Source: Strongylocentrotus purpuratus
Taxonomy: Eukaryota; Echinodermata; Echinoidea; Camarodonta; Strongylocentrotidae
Assembly: GCF_000002235.5 (NCBI RefSeq)
Contig: NW_022145597.1
Span: 837,501-901,500 of the forward strand
Length of the DNA stretch: 64,000 bases
Direction of reading: 5' to 3'
Within the stretch, counting starts at the first letter, position 1. The number at the start of each line of letters is the position of its first letter. Positions 1 through 12,519 of the stretch are shown in pieces. The notes below the pieces were generated by a model that ran no database searches, was not told where the DNA came from, and was given only the letters and a program-made list of their open reading frames with translations. The position numbers and the translations under genes are program-made.

Positions 1-185
1 TTCCTCCTCCCTCCTCCTCCTCCCCCTCCTCCTCCACCTCCTCTTCTCCTCCTCCTCCTCCTCCTCCTCCTCCCTCCTCCTCCCTCCTCCTCCTCCTCCT
101 CCTCCACCTCCACCACCCTCCTCCTCCTCCTCCTCCTCCTTCTCCTCCTCCTCCTCCCCCTCCTCCTCCACCTCCTCTCCCTCCG
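1..185. repeat. (TCC)n / (CTC)n microsatellite
   Basis: The window opens inside an imperfect pyrimidine triplet repeat of CTC/TCC with occasional CCA and CTT variants. It is strongly strand-asymmetric (almost no G) and probably continues to the left of the window. No coding sense is supported. Confidence 0.95.
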
Positions 186-356
186 CCGTCTGCCCGATCA
201 GACAATCAATATTCTGCCATTGTCAATCTCAAACAATCAGGATTCGTTTAATGAATGATTGAGAATAAAACATATTGCTTTTTAGACGAAATGAAAGCCC
301 TTCTCAAGACGATATATGCATAATAATGCTCAAAACCCATCTAGTGGCGGGCTAAT

Positions 357-1933
357 ACCTCAGTCACACGACACTTAAAGTTGATACTCTAAGACAATCC
401 CAAATACTGAGATAATTACATAAATAGAAAGCTTTTAACCCCCATAATAACACCAAATGGTGTCCACCCGACAAAACAAGTTTAGAATAATGAATTTATT
501 CGAGTAAACTCTACCAAAATATCTAAGTCTGAAACCCGGAAGTGCACGTAGAGTCGGGCCTCTATCCGTGACGTCACGAACGGGAGTCATGGGCTCAGTG
601 AGAGTGAATGGCAGTGATATCCCTACGTAAATGCTATCCTGTCAGAGCTTAGATTTGTTGTTGTTAATGAGTATATTTCATGGATTTTCTGTTTTCATTT
701 GAATGAAGAATAACGAAGCAACATTTTCCAGTCGCTGATTTCTTTTTATATCCTCATATTCACCTATTTGGTAGAGATTTAAGACGAGTTTACTGCTTAG
801 GAATTAAAGTTAAATCGTGCACTTATGAATAGGCGGATGCATTATATTGTCATCAGATGTACATGAGCAGTTTTGTAAAACGAATAGGTCTAGAACTATG
901 ATAGTACTTATCATAGATGTGTGTGACTGCCTCAAAAAAGGATACAGTACCAGTTAAACATTTTATGTTGTAAAATATCAAACTTGAACGAGATCATGCA
1001 AGCGCGCTTCCTCTATAATATTTTGGCGAGTGATGCGGCTCTAGATCTTGCATGAACGTTCGTGGAGCGAGCAGAATCGGGAGGTAAGACCAAGCCGCTG
1101 CTCTATCTAGGCGCTGCTTGCTTGTGATGGAACGTACGTGCGCTAGTTATATGTTTATCGGCAATTGCAAGAGAATGAAAGCGACGTTGCCAGCTAAGAA
1201 AAACAACTAACAAAGACTTGCTCCTGACTACCGGTGTCAAAATTGGTAGATGAAGGATGTTCAGGGCCAAGGAAGGCGAAAGACATGGGAAAAAGGAAGA
1301 AGAAACCATCGGGAGATCGCTGTAGTGTATGGTAATGAACTGTGCATGGGTAGACAGCTACTGTTCACTCCGTGCCTGGGCCGATTTCAACACCAAAACA
1401 AAAATTACATGGTGAAAATATCGACTAATAGCACATCGTTGGCATGTATATGTCATAATTTTTAAAAGGGGAATTGATATTAATACTATGAAGTACTAGG
1501 GGAAGGTAAAGAATTGTACATAGAATTATGATTTATTAGACTTTTCAGCCTTTGAAACAAAAATATGCAGAAAATCGTATCACTCTGCACATGTTTGCTA
1601 TGGAACATCCGGGTACGTGAATATACTCTCTCCCGGACGTGAGGTCATAAATAGTAGACCAGCGTCGTGACTGATTTTCTATGCAACGAGAGGCGGATAT
1701 TTTAGACATTTCAATTGAGGATTTCGAGTAGACAGAATTTTTTGTGATATACTAAGTAATTGAAAAACTTAAAGATAACATATACTTGCCGTAGGTAACA
1801 AATTAAGGGACATTTATTTGCTTAGAGTATCAACTTTAAACGACAACAGGCCGACAAAAGATCGAGCAATTATATTACACTGGATGGCCAATAATCACTC
1901 GGCATGGAGTCGGTTTAGCGGTGTGACTGAGCT
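357..1933. mobile_element. MITE split by a later insertion
   Basis: The outer ends carry the inverted pair CTCAGTCACAC (about 359-369) and GTGTGACTGAG (about 1923-1933). Outside the insertion at 375-1839 only about 110 bp remain. That remainder resembles the compact element at 11843-11963 in its ends, its length and the order of short blocks (CCGACA near the left, AGTCGGT near the right). The family is unassigned; I could not fix its target duplication. Confidence 0.6.
375..1839. mobile_element. 1.46 kb non-coding DNA element with 19-bp TIRs
   Basis: A perfect 19-bp inverted repeat, TTAAAGTTGATACTCTAAG, lies at 375-393, with its reverse complement at 1821-1839. Directly outside are matching ACGACA hexamers (368-373 and 840-845 of the second kilobase, i.e. 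1840-1845), as expected for a target-site duplication. The duplicated site lies in the MITE annotated at 357-1933, so this element is the younger one. The interior has no convincing reading frame, so it would be non-autonomous. Superfamily unknown; the 6-8 bp duplication would fit hAT-like transposition. Confidence 0.6.
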
Positions 1934-1939
1934 TTAAAG

Positions 1940-2750
1940 AGTTATAATTACTCACCGTTATATTAATGGAAATGGTCCTCAATGTAAATCAATACCCATT
2001 ACGTAATATTGATATCGTTTTTTACTCTTGTAATTTTCACACCGTCTCTGTTTAAAGACTTCTGTTGTTTCTTAACTACCTTGGCATCACTCTGATTATA
2101 ACGGAACTAATCGCAAATTGTACAGGAGTCACTCCACTACGTACATTTAATTAAAATGTAGATTCCATTATGTATTTAGTGCGTAGATTGCTATTTCGTT
2201 TAAAAACTGTTATCTACATCAAAGGGTTGAAAACAGAGCACCAAACAAATCGATAAACAGTCACCTTTATTTATGAAGGGGTCGTTTGTCATTTCTAGAC
2301 AATTTGCGATAACAGAGACAAGGCGACAAAGAAATAGAATAAGGGTAAAATGCTTGCAGGATAATAGTTTGTATAGATTTCCCCCTAAAAAAATCCCCAC
2401 TGGTTTACTTTGGTAAATTACAAAATGCCACATCGTACAAACGGCCTCCCACTAAAAAGAATTACCCCTACCCATGCAAGACTTCCTCCCTAAAACCTTG
2501 TTATCAAATCAGTGAGCGACGTGTTGCACCTGTGTTAGCACTCGAAACCAAACCAAAAACTCTATTTACCAACACTCCTCGAATGACAGTTCGGGGGTAT
2601 TGTTTGACCCCATTGTTACAAACAAATGCTAAAATCTTCCCCTCTTTCTCCGTGAAGGGGGCACTCTTCTACATCATAAACACCTCTCACAATACCACTG
2701 TTTGCACCCATCAGTTACATCTAGGCACCTGAATGACAGGCAAAGAACTT
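1940..2750. other. gene-free stretch
   Basis: AT-rich unique-looking DNA. I see no gene, RNA or clear repeat here. Confidence 0.5.
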
Positions 2751-2751
2751 T

Positions 2752-2770
2752 GGGTTTATACATCTACGTC

Positions 2771-2813
<43 letters not shown>

Positions 2814-3066
2814 CGTGTGAAATAAGATTTTGATTCCGGTTTTCACTGATGGGCACTTCAACACGAAGGTGTTAATAGCAATATAATTACACTCGAATAA
2901 GTCCACAGAGTTACGTTAGGTTTATCCATCTACGTCAGAGGGAGAGGGAGTGGGTGACGGGTGGGGTGGGGATGGGAGGGGCGTGTGAGTTAAGATTGCT
3001 AACATTTTGTTTTCTACGAAGGACACTTCAGCAAGAAGGTGTTAATAGAACTATAATTACACTAGA
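2752..3066. repeat. diverged tandem duplication, period about 166 bp
   Basis: Two copies (about 2752-2899 and 2918-3066) share, in order, a TTTAT-CATCTACGTC block, a purine-rich run, a GGGGCGTGTGA block, and the stretch from ACACTTCA through AAGGTGTTAATAG to ATAATTACAC. In the first copy the purine run is a clean (GA)n plus poly-G at about 2775-2812. In the second it is a scrambled GGGA/GGTG tract. Confidence 0.8.
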
Positions 3067-6000
3067 TTGAAGACAAAAGATCCAATGAGTTACTCTCATC
3101 TATATGCCTACAACGCCAGTGTGCGTTTGTCAATTCGCCCCAAGAGGTGACGGTTCTAGAAACGATAACCACTGTCAAGCTTCGCAAAAATTGGAGGAAG
3201 AATGTCAATTTATTTGTAATCGAACGTAATTTTATTTCCCAAAATGAATTCGACGAAGTTAAAATATGAATCTACCCTACACTTTGTTAAAAAAAACTTA
3301 CTCATATCTTCGAAAGGTCACGTCCGCAAGTGCGTCTTTACATGATCTTCCGCTTTTGTTTCACAAAAGGTCGTGTAACGCGACCACCCGACCGAACGCG
3401 ATGATCCGATGATTCGAAGTAAGCCTCACTTGATACAAAATATATTAAATAACAAGTTCGACAAGGATACGTTTTTCACCATGTGGTAATGTATATGTAT
3501 TGGGTTTAATCAATGGCGGCCCTATGACCGATCAAGTGTAGATGATTAAATCACCAACAATCACTGATGCTTGCAATGAAGGTGATAGAAAGGTGGAGGG
3601 TATTGATTAAAAACATCAATAAAAATCAATCAAACTTAATAAAGCCCAAAACAGATCTTATCTCATCTTTTTATTATCACGTCTAATTTTCTTTTCGGGA
3701 TTAGCTCAACAGAAGAGATATTGTCAACGTTGTTATACGGAGATACGTGATCTATTATTGTGAGTTATACGGTGTACGAACGATTTGTCATAATAATTGT
3801 TAAGGCCTCCTTACGTCACAGTAATGTTGATCTTGTCGATATGATCAGCAGTCTATGATTATTGTTCTGTCAAAACCTGTTTCTTGCAAAGTATGATACA
3901 TTGGAATGCCATTGACCAAACACGTACACTTTTGTTTAATATTGTCTATTTGTGTACGAATGTAGGTTAGGAGAGGTGGGGAGGATGAGGTGTAGGGAAT
4001 TTATAAACTTTTGATTATAACTTTTCATTACAGAAAAGTATAAGGTAATTGATTAGAATATCTAAATATATAAACCCTGTCGTCATCGTATTAGCAGTAG
4101 GCAACAAGGACTGGACAAAGCCCTTTCATCACATAGGCGGGGGGGGGGGGGGGCACAACCGGCTAGTGCCCTTTTAAAATCCAAATCGTACATACGTTAA
4201 GTACATGGTGGACAAAATGTTGTGTGCCCCTTTCAACATCTAATCAAATCTACGTTCCAGAGATTATAAAAAAAAACTGAAATCCTGGATCTCCCTCTGC
4301 TTTCCATGTTATGTTCCGACCACAACTTGAAGCATCAGAAAGATGGCGAAGAAAATATGCGATATCACACATACGTTTGAATAAAAGGTCTGTCTCCCTC
4401 TAGAGGAAGTCGTTGGCACAACACTCTGATAATTTCTCATTTCACAATACACACTCCGAGATAAAATTACTATGGCCGAAAGATCATGACAAGAGGTATA
4501 AATCTTGTAGGTGAAACATCAAAAGCAACTTTATTTATGAACTCTAATTCTTAAAATATCCGATTACTTTACCAAGTCTATTGCCACAGTATAAATGATC
4601 TGTTTACAATGGCACACATAATTATAAAGGCAGCTTTTTGTCGACGGAGGGGTGGGGCCTTTGCGGTTTTTTCCCGAATATCAACTTTCTAATTTCCGAA
4701 TTTGCCCTTGCAATGTTGGAGGTGCCTTTCCTACTTTAACTCCTTCTACCTGGCAAAATGATCACGTGTGATAAGTTGTGTCTCGATCCATTTTTAATGC
4801 ATTCCTTAGATTTTTTATTTTACTCGTTTTCCTGTAAACAGAAGACAAGAAGAAAAAAACAAAAACATATAGTATGATCATAGAGTTTACAAACGAAGGG
4901 GGCGCTGTGATTAACAGTTAAAGAAGGGAAATCACTTCAAATGATTTTTGGATGAGAGGATATTGCCCCCCCCCCCCCACACACACACACACAACAAAAA
5001 GCGATGTCAACACTAACTCCTTTCTCAGCTCCATCTTTCTTGAGTCAATAATTACCATCTCTTTGCAGAAAGATTGCCGAATACTTAGTAACACTTATGC
5101 ATGAATAAAAATCATTTAAAGCTACCGCTATGATCACAGGAAGTGTGTTAATGTTTTATTGGATAAATACTTCCAGTCCTAACTTTACAACTTCGTTCTT
5201 TTGCAGTTTCTTTGTTCCGTAATCGTATTAACGCAATGATCGGTGAAAGATCGCAAAGAATATTCCCGCGCTGTCAAACAAATAAAAAACAACCTTTTAG
5301 TATCAAAAGTATTAGTCTTGGTTTGCTGAACATAGCAGATTAAAAAAAGAACCAATCCACTCTGAAGGTCTATTATTTGGATTGCTGTATTCAGCAAGGA
5401 TGGCTTAAGTGAAAAGTATTTTGCCAACAAAAACGTGATAATCTTATGAATGCTTAATTTTGCAGTGGTGTATACAATGGTGTGTTTATGAGCGTATTTT
5501 AGTGTCAAACCAAATACTACCACACCAAACCTCTCACACCAAGGCTGGCGGAAATCACCGTAATCAATGGATAGCGACAACAAACCCAACAACAACAACG
5601 AAAACCACAACAACTACTAATTTTGAAGAGAATAAACGATGATATTTCTTTAAAAAAAATTGTTTGCATTAATCAGTTAGCACAGATGTTCCCACTTTAA
5701 TATTCCATGGTCTTATTACGAATCGCTCCTGTAGCTCTCAATGTAATTCATAATACTTTTATCTTTCAATCTGCTTCTTCTAAAATCATGTTAAACTTTC
5801 ACGATATCGTTATCCCCTTTCTTCATCCTGTAAACTATAGATAAGCAAACTCATGTGCTTCATTCGGACCAAACGGAAGCAGCATTTTTTTTTTCTTCTG
5901 GCGGGGTTGGGACAGGGGTGTATCCCGGACGCCCCGGATGGAGACGCCACAAACATACCTCCTACTCATTTAGAAGAATATCATTTATATCATATTGTTT

Positions 6001-7414
6001 CTTTTCTTCCACCATCCATTATTTCCAACGTGATTAGAAACAGGTCAGCACTTAATAACGTAACGATACTTTATTTCACAAGTGTTTCATCGTATAGCGG
6101 ACCTCTTTTCGAGTAGGGCCTGCAGGTTTATGATGTAATCGACATTGTTCTATTGATGTCCAGAATTGGGGGAAGCTTCTTTATCCATACTGTATGTAAA
6201 GTAAATTGCTTTTTTAGTTTATTTTCGATTTCGTCTGACCTTCGTTACCTGGGTGTGCTTTCTATATACTATTTATCATTACAAACAATCTACAAAGTGC
6301 CCCAACACATCGACTAAGTGCTTCACACGTTATGAATCCATCTAGCCTTGAGGGGGGGTTACACCTTCAATATGATTGCATACAGAGCGAATGATTGACT
6401 CTCATCTATCGAACGGATTAAAACGATCAGGGGGTAATGAATAGAGCTGGGCTGGGAGAACAGGGGGTAAGAATGGCACCACCGCCCATGCGAGACTGGT
6501 CTCGTTCGGTAGGGGGTGCGTTCCCGTCGCCACTGTTCGGCCTATTATAATCGGTTGAGCTACTCATCTCTGTAAAATATTCAATACAGAGCTATTTCTA
6601 TATCCATGCATGCATAACATGCGATATACGCGTCTGAGGGTATTCTAAGCTCAGTTTGTTGCACTTACGAAGCGTATCATCTGATATTATCTTTGGATTA
6701 GAACTTTGTGATTTTCTTCGTGACGTCATCATTCGGATTACTTTTTATAGATTGATAATTATTGCTTGATGTTATCTGTAACGGATGATAGTACCATCTT
6801 AGAAGATCTACATCTTAGTAGGAGAAACCATCACACTTTGACAGAGATACATGCTGTATCTCCCTTTGGACTTGTGTTATATTACCATATAAGTATGATT
6901 TAATGTGTTAAAATAACATTCAACTCTTGATGTATGGACATGCATGCTCTGTTTTTAGCATTTACATTTCATCTGATCATTGTGATTCAAACTGCGACCG
7001 TGAAGACACCGCAGGAAGTTTCAGTTTCTAATTGTTGCGTCATAATAAACGAAGATTATCAGACAATATTTTTACCAGGCAAGGGGAATTGAAAATCAGA
7101 TTTCACTCTTTGCAGCGATGTTTTCATAGACACTAAGGATGATTTTATTTGTCTGATCCTGTACTAATGGTTGCTTCAATACTTGAATTGATATTTCAAA
7201 GTTTTTTCGAGAAGTGGACCGATTACATCGGCACTTAACCATTGGAAGAATGTCAATCGGATTTAAACTCCGCTGGTGACAGAAGATCGTTTTCCTGATT
7301 TTCTACTGACATTTGATTCAATAGTTGAACGAAGATGCCTAATATCTCCGGGAAATAGAGAGATAAAACCTGAGTTTTCATATCAATTTGAGAGATATCT
7401 TATCTAGCAGAGTC
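3067..7414. other. gene-free stretch with homopolymers and a CRE palindrome
   Basis: No gene recognised. A G-run lies at about 4139-4154, a C-run followed by (CA)n at about 4966-4993, and a perfect TGACGTCA at 6721-6728. The latter is about 690 bp upstream of the candidate coding exon at 7415. Open frames here (for example 5185-5613 on the minus strand) show no recognisable domain. Confidence 0.5.
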
Positions 7415-7461
7415 ATGGCATTTTTAGCTCCACCTAAAATCGAGATGCCCAGGATTGATTG
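7415..7461 (+). CDS. candidate first coding exon (15 codons plus 2 nt)
   Basis: An ATG in the context gtcATGG opens a short frame reading MAFLAPPKIEMPRID plus the first two bases of the next codon. It runs directly into a strong donor, GTAAGT at 7462-7467. Phase 2 is the phase that the FAM124 internal exon at 33690 accepts (it starts with a single G completing a codon), so this could be an alternative first exon of that gene 26 kb downstream. It could equally be the first exon of an unrelated gene, or chance: a GTAAGT hexamer is expected several times in 30 kb. No domain can be recognised in so short a peptide. Confidence 0.3.
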
Positions 7462-7914
7462 GTAAGTAAGGCGTATACTGTCAATTCCCAGATGTTTTGT
7501 CCGTGTTTTTCGTTTTTTGTGAAGATTTTAGAAATTTAGGATTTACTGTGAAGGAAACAATATTTAAAAAAGCATACCTCAGTATTTATGTACTAACATT
7601 AGTGCTGATCTATTATTTGAACCGATTTTTATTTCTTTAGAATAATAGGGGTTCGAGTTTGCTATTGGATTTTAGGTTTAGGGTCAGGTACAGTTTTGTG
7701 GAAGGGGTGCAGTGTGGGTTTGGGTTAAGTGTTAAGACGTACCCTGCAAAGCTATTGTCGCAAGAGCTTGTGTCATACAACCCCCCAAAAAGTTTATCAC
7801 GATGAGAAGAATCACACGCCTTCTCAAAATCTATTCATTCATTTATTTGTTTATTCATTTATTTATTTCTGCATGGTTCAACAGTTTACATAGTATGATC
7901 ATGACCATCACGGT

Positions 7915-8008
7915 ATCATAGCCGGTTAATGTTGGAGCTCCTTGAGGACCTTGCAAAGTCGATACGTGCGCTATATAAGAATCCAATATTATTATTATTA
8001 TTATTATC
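7915..8008 (+). repeat. 3' tail of a SINE/LINE-type retroposon
   Basis: The segment contains GAGCTCCTTGAGGACC, then GCGCTATATAAGAATCC, then (ATT)n. A GCGCTATATAA block followed by a TTA/ATT microsatellite is a typical 3' tail of non-LTR elements and their SINE partners in marine invertebrates. Related tails occur at 9900-9975, 26070-26140 and (reversed) 58985-59055. Confidence 0.6.
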
Positions 8009-8944
8009 ACGGTAGTAAACATATTCCGATCATTATACATTTGCAATTGTAAATAATACAGAAGCATACAGAGGTATGAGGATATAAGCTTAATGCTTGA
8101 CAGATTGCCACATCTTATCTTCTAACAATATATTTTTTAAGTGGTAGTAGAAGAACAAAAACAAAAAGTTAAGCTACTACTAGGCTAACTTAGCTACTAT
8201 TAATATATCTGACACGAGATTGTTTCTATAGCTAAAACTTTGTTTCCAAAAATATTTGAATAGAGAAACTTCCAAGTCTATTTTGCTCTTTAAAAGTTCA
8301 TCTTTATTTTATTTTATATAAAAGAATCTAAAGTTAAGAGAGCCAGAAAGATGCAAGTAACTCAATGTTAAAGCTTATCTGTACTAGTTTATGGGAGGGA
8401 TTAGACCGCCCTGCAAGGTCACTGGACAGGTGGTTATCTCATCAACTCAACTCTCAATTAACCTAAGAAAAAGAGGATCATGGGGGACCAATGGTCACCG
8501 ATTAGGCATTGTTTTCTTTATAGAGGGAGCAAGTAGCTACAAGTAGGACAGTGTGGCTTTAACGCCCTTCTGGCTCTCAATAGAGACGGAATATAATTTG
8601 ACTCAACTACATGACATCATTGTGGCAGTCTTGTTATGATAACTATGCTTCACCTTCAAAGCCAACATGATAGGAGGATTATGAATGATACACGATTTCA
8701 ATACAAAACATTTCGACACTTTATTCAAAGGTAAATTGATTTTCATATCTCTCACAGCACGTTGAAGATAAACACATCTGCAAACATTAGTAGGCTCATT
8801 CCCTGCTATTATGGCCTCTACTTGTTTTCTAGAAATATTGCACTATTCTTACTTCATACCTTTTGAAATGTGCAGGAGTGAAAATCCCTGTAGTGGATTC
8901 CACTATTAGGTGAAGTTTGATCCTGGATAAATGTCTCATGTATG
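8009..8944. other. gene-free stretch
   Basis: AT-rich DNA with no gene, RNA or clear repeat that I can support. Confidence 0.5.
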
Positions 8945-9087
8945 TACACTGTTGCTCATAACGGTGGAATATTTTTTTTTTATCCCAATTTATGGAATTA
9001 TTTTAAAAATAATTCAAAAATATTAGATCTAGATAATAGTATACAGTCTCAGATTTTATTGAATAATAATTTGCCAATATGTGTTTT

Positions 9088-9290
9088 GCGTGACTGCTAA
9101 AGCATGTATATTATGCTACTATGTTTATTAACTAGGGGACCTATGCCCTTAAGTCATAAATGACAGTAATGAGGATTAATGCCTCACAAAAGGGCACTAA
9201 TATAGCACATCGACAGTGTGTTGATCCTGGGGCCTCACAGTTACGAGGCCGTTGCTTTGTCACTGAACCATGACTGTACGCAGCGGGGGC
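9088..9290 (-). mobile_element. SINE copy in the left arm of the palindrome
   Basis: Mirror image of the + strand SINE at 9541-9743. It shows, on the minus strand, the tRNA-like head (A-box-like TGGTTCAGTGAC, B-box-like AGGATCAACAC) and the body block GAGGCATTAATCCTCATTACT. It is present because the whole arm is duplicated in inverted orientation, not through an independent insertion. Confidence 0.7.
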
Positions 9291-9540
9291 TATGGTAGGG
9301 GGCAGTTTCCATAAATTTAAAAAAAAAACAGAATATGCAATAAATTTTCAATAATTTATTGCATTCTACCCCGGTCCCCAACATAAAAAAATCCTCTGGA
9401 CGGCCATGCATTATGGCTCAAGGCATGGGCACACAGAAGATTATTTTATGTTGGGGACCGGGGTAGAATGCAATAAATTATTGAAAATTTATTGCATTTT
9501 CTGTTTTTTTTTTAATTTATGGAAACTGCCCCCTACCATA

Positions 9541-9743
9541 GCCCCCGCTGCGTACAGTCATGGTTCAGTGACAAAGCAATGGCCTCGTAACTGTGAGGCC
9601 CCAGGATCAACACCGTGTCGATGTGCTATATCAGAGCCCTTTTGTGAGGCATTAATCCTCATTACTGTCCTTTATGACTTAAGGGCATAGGTCCCCTAGT
9701 TGATAAACATAGTAGCATAATATACATGCTTTAGCAGTCACGC
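9541..9743 (+). mobile_element. SINE copy in the right arm of the palindrome
   Basis: The tRNA-like head has A-box-like TGGTTCAGTGAC, CCTCGTAAC at the anticodon-loop position, and a B-box-like AGGATCAACACC. It is followed by GTCGATGTGCTA and then GAGGCATTAATCCTCATTAC. The same block order occurs in the SINE at 61888-62090, so they belong to one family. Confidence 0.7.
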
Positions 9744-9899
9744 AAAACACATATTGGCAAATTATTATTCAATAAAATCTGAGACTGTATACTATTATCT
9801 AGATCTAGTATTTTTAAATTATTTTTAAAATAATTCCATAAATTGGGATAAAAAAAAATATTCCACCGTTTTGAGCAACAGTGTATTTCATCTCTTGCA

Positions 9900-9975
9900 C
9901 AAGCTGCGCCTTGAGCATTTGACTGTCAAGTGGATTTGGCGCCTTATAAATCATATGTATTATTATTATTATTAC
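9900..9975 (+). repeat. retroposon 3' tail ending in (ATT)n
   Basis: The stretch from TTGAGCATTTGACTG through GGCGCCTTATAAATCATA to (TTA)n matches the tail style of the repeat at 7915-8008. It lies just outside the palindrome's right TA. Confidence 0.55.
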
Positions 9976-11330
9976 ACCTGAAACATGAGAAAGGTGGATT
10001 TTCACTCCTCTGCATTAAAGGCATCGTTTAAAAATGTTAAATCTAAGATGTATGGCCCTACGTGTTATCATGTGTTTGTGATATGGAGTAACATTCGAAT
10101 CCCTTATAAAAATTGCGCTTCAAAATGATCATGAAGTGCCTCAAAAAAGTAAAAATCTTTGAGTGACCAGATTTACCAAATTCATTTGCCCAAATAGACT
10201 GAATTGTTGAACAAAAATTAAATATATATATATAAATATCTTGATAATCAGACAGGCGATCGGCTTGTAAAAGTCACGGGGTTCCTGACTGACCTAAAGG
10301 ATTATAAATATGATTGCAGCATGAGCTAAATCCAGAATTTCGTTTCAGAATCTGACACAAAGTTACCCGATCCCTTTAAAAGAGTAATTATAAGGTGTTA
10401 TGTTGTAATGTGATTGGGACACATGTTTTTGATAGATTGTTTCTATTCTTGAGACACCCAGGAGGATGGGGTGGGTTGGATGATGGGAGGTGGCTCCATG
10501 GTGGTACAGGGATGATGATTCACGTGTTCTTTATTGACGACAAACGCGTAGTGAGCGAGTAAATGTTTGTTTAGTATATCAATGTCCCGCATTCATTCCA
10601 GACCAGACATTCATTCTAATGACATGTTCTATTATCTTCACTTTTATTTGGTATGAATGCTATACACCAATCCCTAAGAAGTAATTGAATAACTGTGAGA
10701 ATAGACACTAGAGTATGTCACAATATGTGATGCCCAGTCCATCGTTATTGGAGACCAATTAAATAATTTTAAAGACGTACTCTCATTGTTGTGTTTGTTC
10801 GCTCATAGACGCTATAGAAAGATGCCATCTTTTGTGCGAAATTGATTTCACGATCTCGGTACCTCGAGCATCGATCATCTCGTAACCTGTTGGGTTTTGA
10901 AGAAGGCATGTAAGACGAACAACGGCTAGATAATCAATACTTGCAAGGGGTAAATTTAGAATGGCTCGTCATTGTTTTTTTAAGAAGTACTTAGTAGGTT
11001 TAGGGTGCATGTACTTTGTGAAGTAGCACTGTATTTCCCCGCGTATTTCATGAATATTGGAGTATCCAACATAGGATTATACCGGCGTACGCCTTTCCAC
11101 TTTTGAAGGAAATGGGTCGACAGGGCTGTCAAGATCGATACAACCTGTACAACCTTGGTGTGCGGAAGATTTGGCCCACACCATTATTTGGATACGCCAC
11201 TGGTAACAGAGTCATAAAATATCCTAAGAAGAAACTGTAGAGGTCACATGTACTATCATAAAACATCAAATTAAGAATGAGATAAAAAATAAATATATTT
11301 TTCGACCGTGAGAGTGGCCTCAGCTTGAGG
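9976..11330. other. gene-free stretch
   Basis: No gene or RNA supported. AT-rich, with a short (TA)n tract near 10211-10221. Confidence 0.5.
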
Positions 11331-11331
11331 T

Positions 11332-11338
11332 CAGAGAG

Positions 11339-11378
<40 letters not shown>

Positions 11379-11421
11379 GAGGAAAGGGGGGGGGGAGAAG
11401 GAGGGGAAGGGGGGGGGGGAC
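11332..11421. repeat. (GA)n followed by G-rich tract
   Basis: A clean (AG)n of about 40 bp runs into GGGAGGAAAGG and G-runs at about 11386-11394 and 11411-11419. The minus-strand open frame across it is microsatellite-driven. Confidence 0.9.
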
Positions 11422-11842
11422 ATTTATAAAGATAGTCCATCGAAATGACCGGTGTATGCACGCTTTAAAAACAAATTAGGCCTACACCTTTTCAAGCAGA
11501 ACTGTCAGAGCGATATTGACTAATGTTCTATTGCACATTAAGTGAAAGAAGTGTTTAATTATTCATGCCGTTTACCATAAAGAATACCACGAATTGAAAC
11601 ATTAAAAAAAACATTAACTCTTTTTTTCCTTGGCAATTCTGACCTTGTAGTCATTGACATCGGGTCTCATTATCGGATCAAGTGTTGGAGATCGGTTACA
11701 GCTGAAATTGATTTAAGATCCTACATGTATAACCTGTATACTATGCTTCGATTTACTAGGTCTATTTATCCAGTCTTAGTGCACATCAAAGGACCCGCTT
11801 CTGTTCTTTGTTGCTGAAGTTAGGAATGGAAAGCTTCCAATG

Positions 11843-11963
11843 CTTCAGTCACACCAACAAGTTCGACACCTGACCGACACCGAAAGAGCTTCATTACCCC
11901 TATACGGCAAAGAATCGGCCGGGTAAAAGTCGGTCTCGAGTTGTTTTGGAAGTGTGACTGAGG
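11843..11963. mobile_element. short MITE with CTCAGTCACAC-type ends
   Basis: About 120 bp with TTCAGTCACAC at the left and GTGTGACTGAGG at the right. It is non-coding and the same family as the interrupted element at 357-1933. The target duplication is unclear. Confidence 0.65.
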
Positions 11964-12177
11964 TTTAAATTTTGAGAGTTTTTTTTTTACAGAAACTCAC
12001 TTGAAGTGTTGAGTTACTGCTGCTGCTGCTGACTCGCTCCATTATGTTTAATGCCATAATTATGTTAACATACTGCAGAGAAGGACCACGCCTTGAAACG
12101 AAGCCATGGATGCCATCCAAGATATTGCTTGATTTTCTTGCATTTTACTATGTTTTAACTGCTTACTGTGATTAAGA

Positions 12178-12215
12178 ATGGACCCCTTTCTCACAAAGAC
12201 GGAGGAATCTTATTT
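12178..12215 (+). CDS. weak candidate coding exon (12 codons plus 2 nt)
   Basis: ATG in good context (agaATGG) opens MDPFLTKTEESY plus two bases and runs into GTAAGT at 12216-12221. It again ends in phase 2, so it could splice to the FAM124 exon at 33690. At this length chance is a serious alternative. It is listed only because three such exons in the same phase lie upstream of one acceptor. Confidence 0.2.
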
Positions 12216-12519
12216 GTAAGTATTACATTGATAATTAATTTAGTTCAGCTCAATTTGTGTTCATCGCATTGGTATGGACATTTATCTACAGCCATGGCAA
12301 AATAATTAGACCAAGAAAGGTTACTGACAATGTTTTTTGTTGTTGTAAAAGAAATTAATACGATAACCAGGTACATTTAGTTTCATAAAGTTATTCATTC
12401 AAACAAAGTATAACGATTTTGGGGTTCCTTAGTTACTTTCGTAATGCTAAATAAATGTTACTCTGATACACAGAGCTCCTGACAACATTATTTTAGTGAA
12501 TTATTATGGACGTTTTGGG

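Larger units (their letters stand above)
8947..9883. mobile_element. 937 bp palindromic foldback element, mariner-like ends
   Basis: The two arms (8947-9388 and about 9444-9883) are inverted copies with only a few mismatches, separated by a spacer of about 55 bp. The ends are CACTGTTGCTCA and its reverse complement with one mismatch inside. They are flanked on both sides by TA (8945-8946 and 9884-9885), the duplication expected of Tc1/mariner-type insertion. The arms are so regular that internal features fall at mirror positions to within about 1 bp. Each arm contains a SINE-like segment. A decayed relative with the same end sequence lies at about 36302-36552. Confidence 0.85.
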
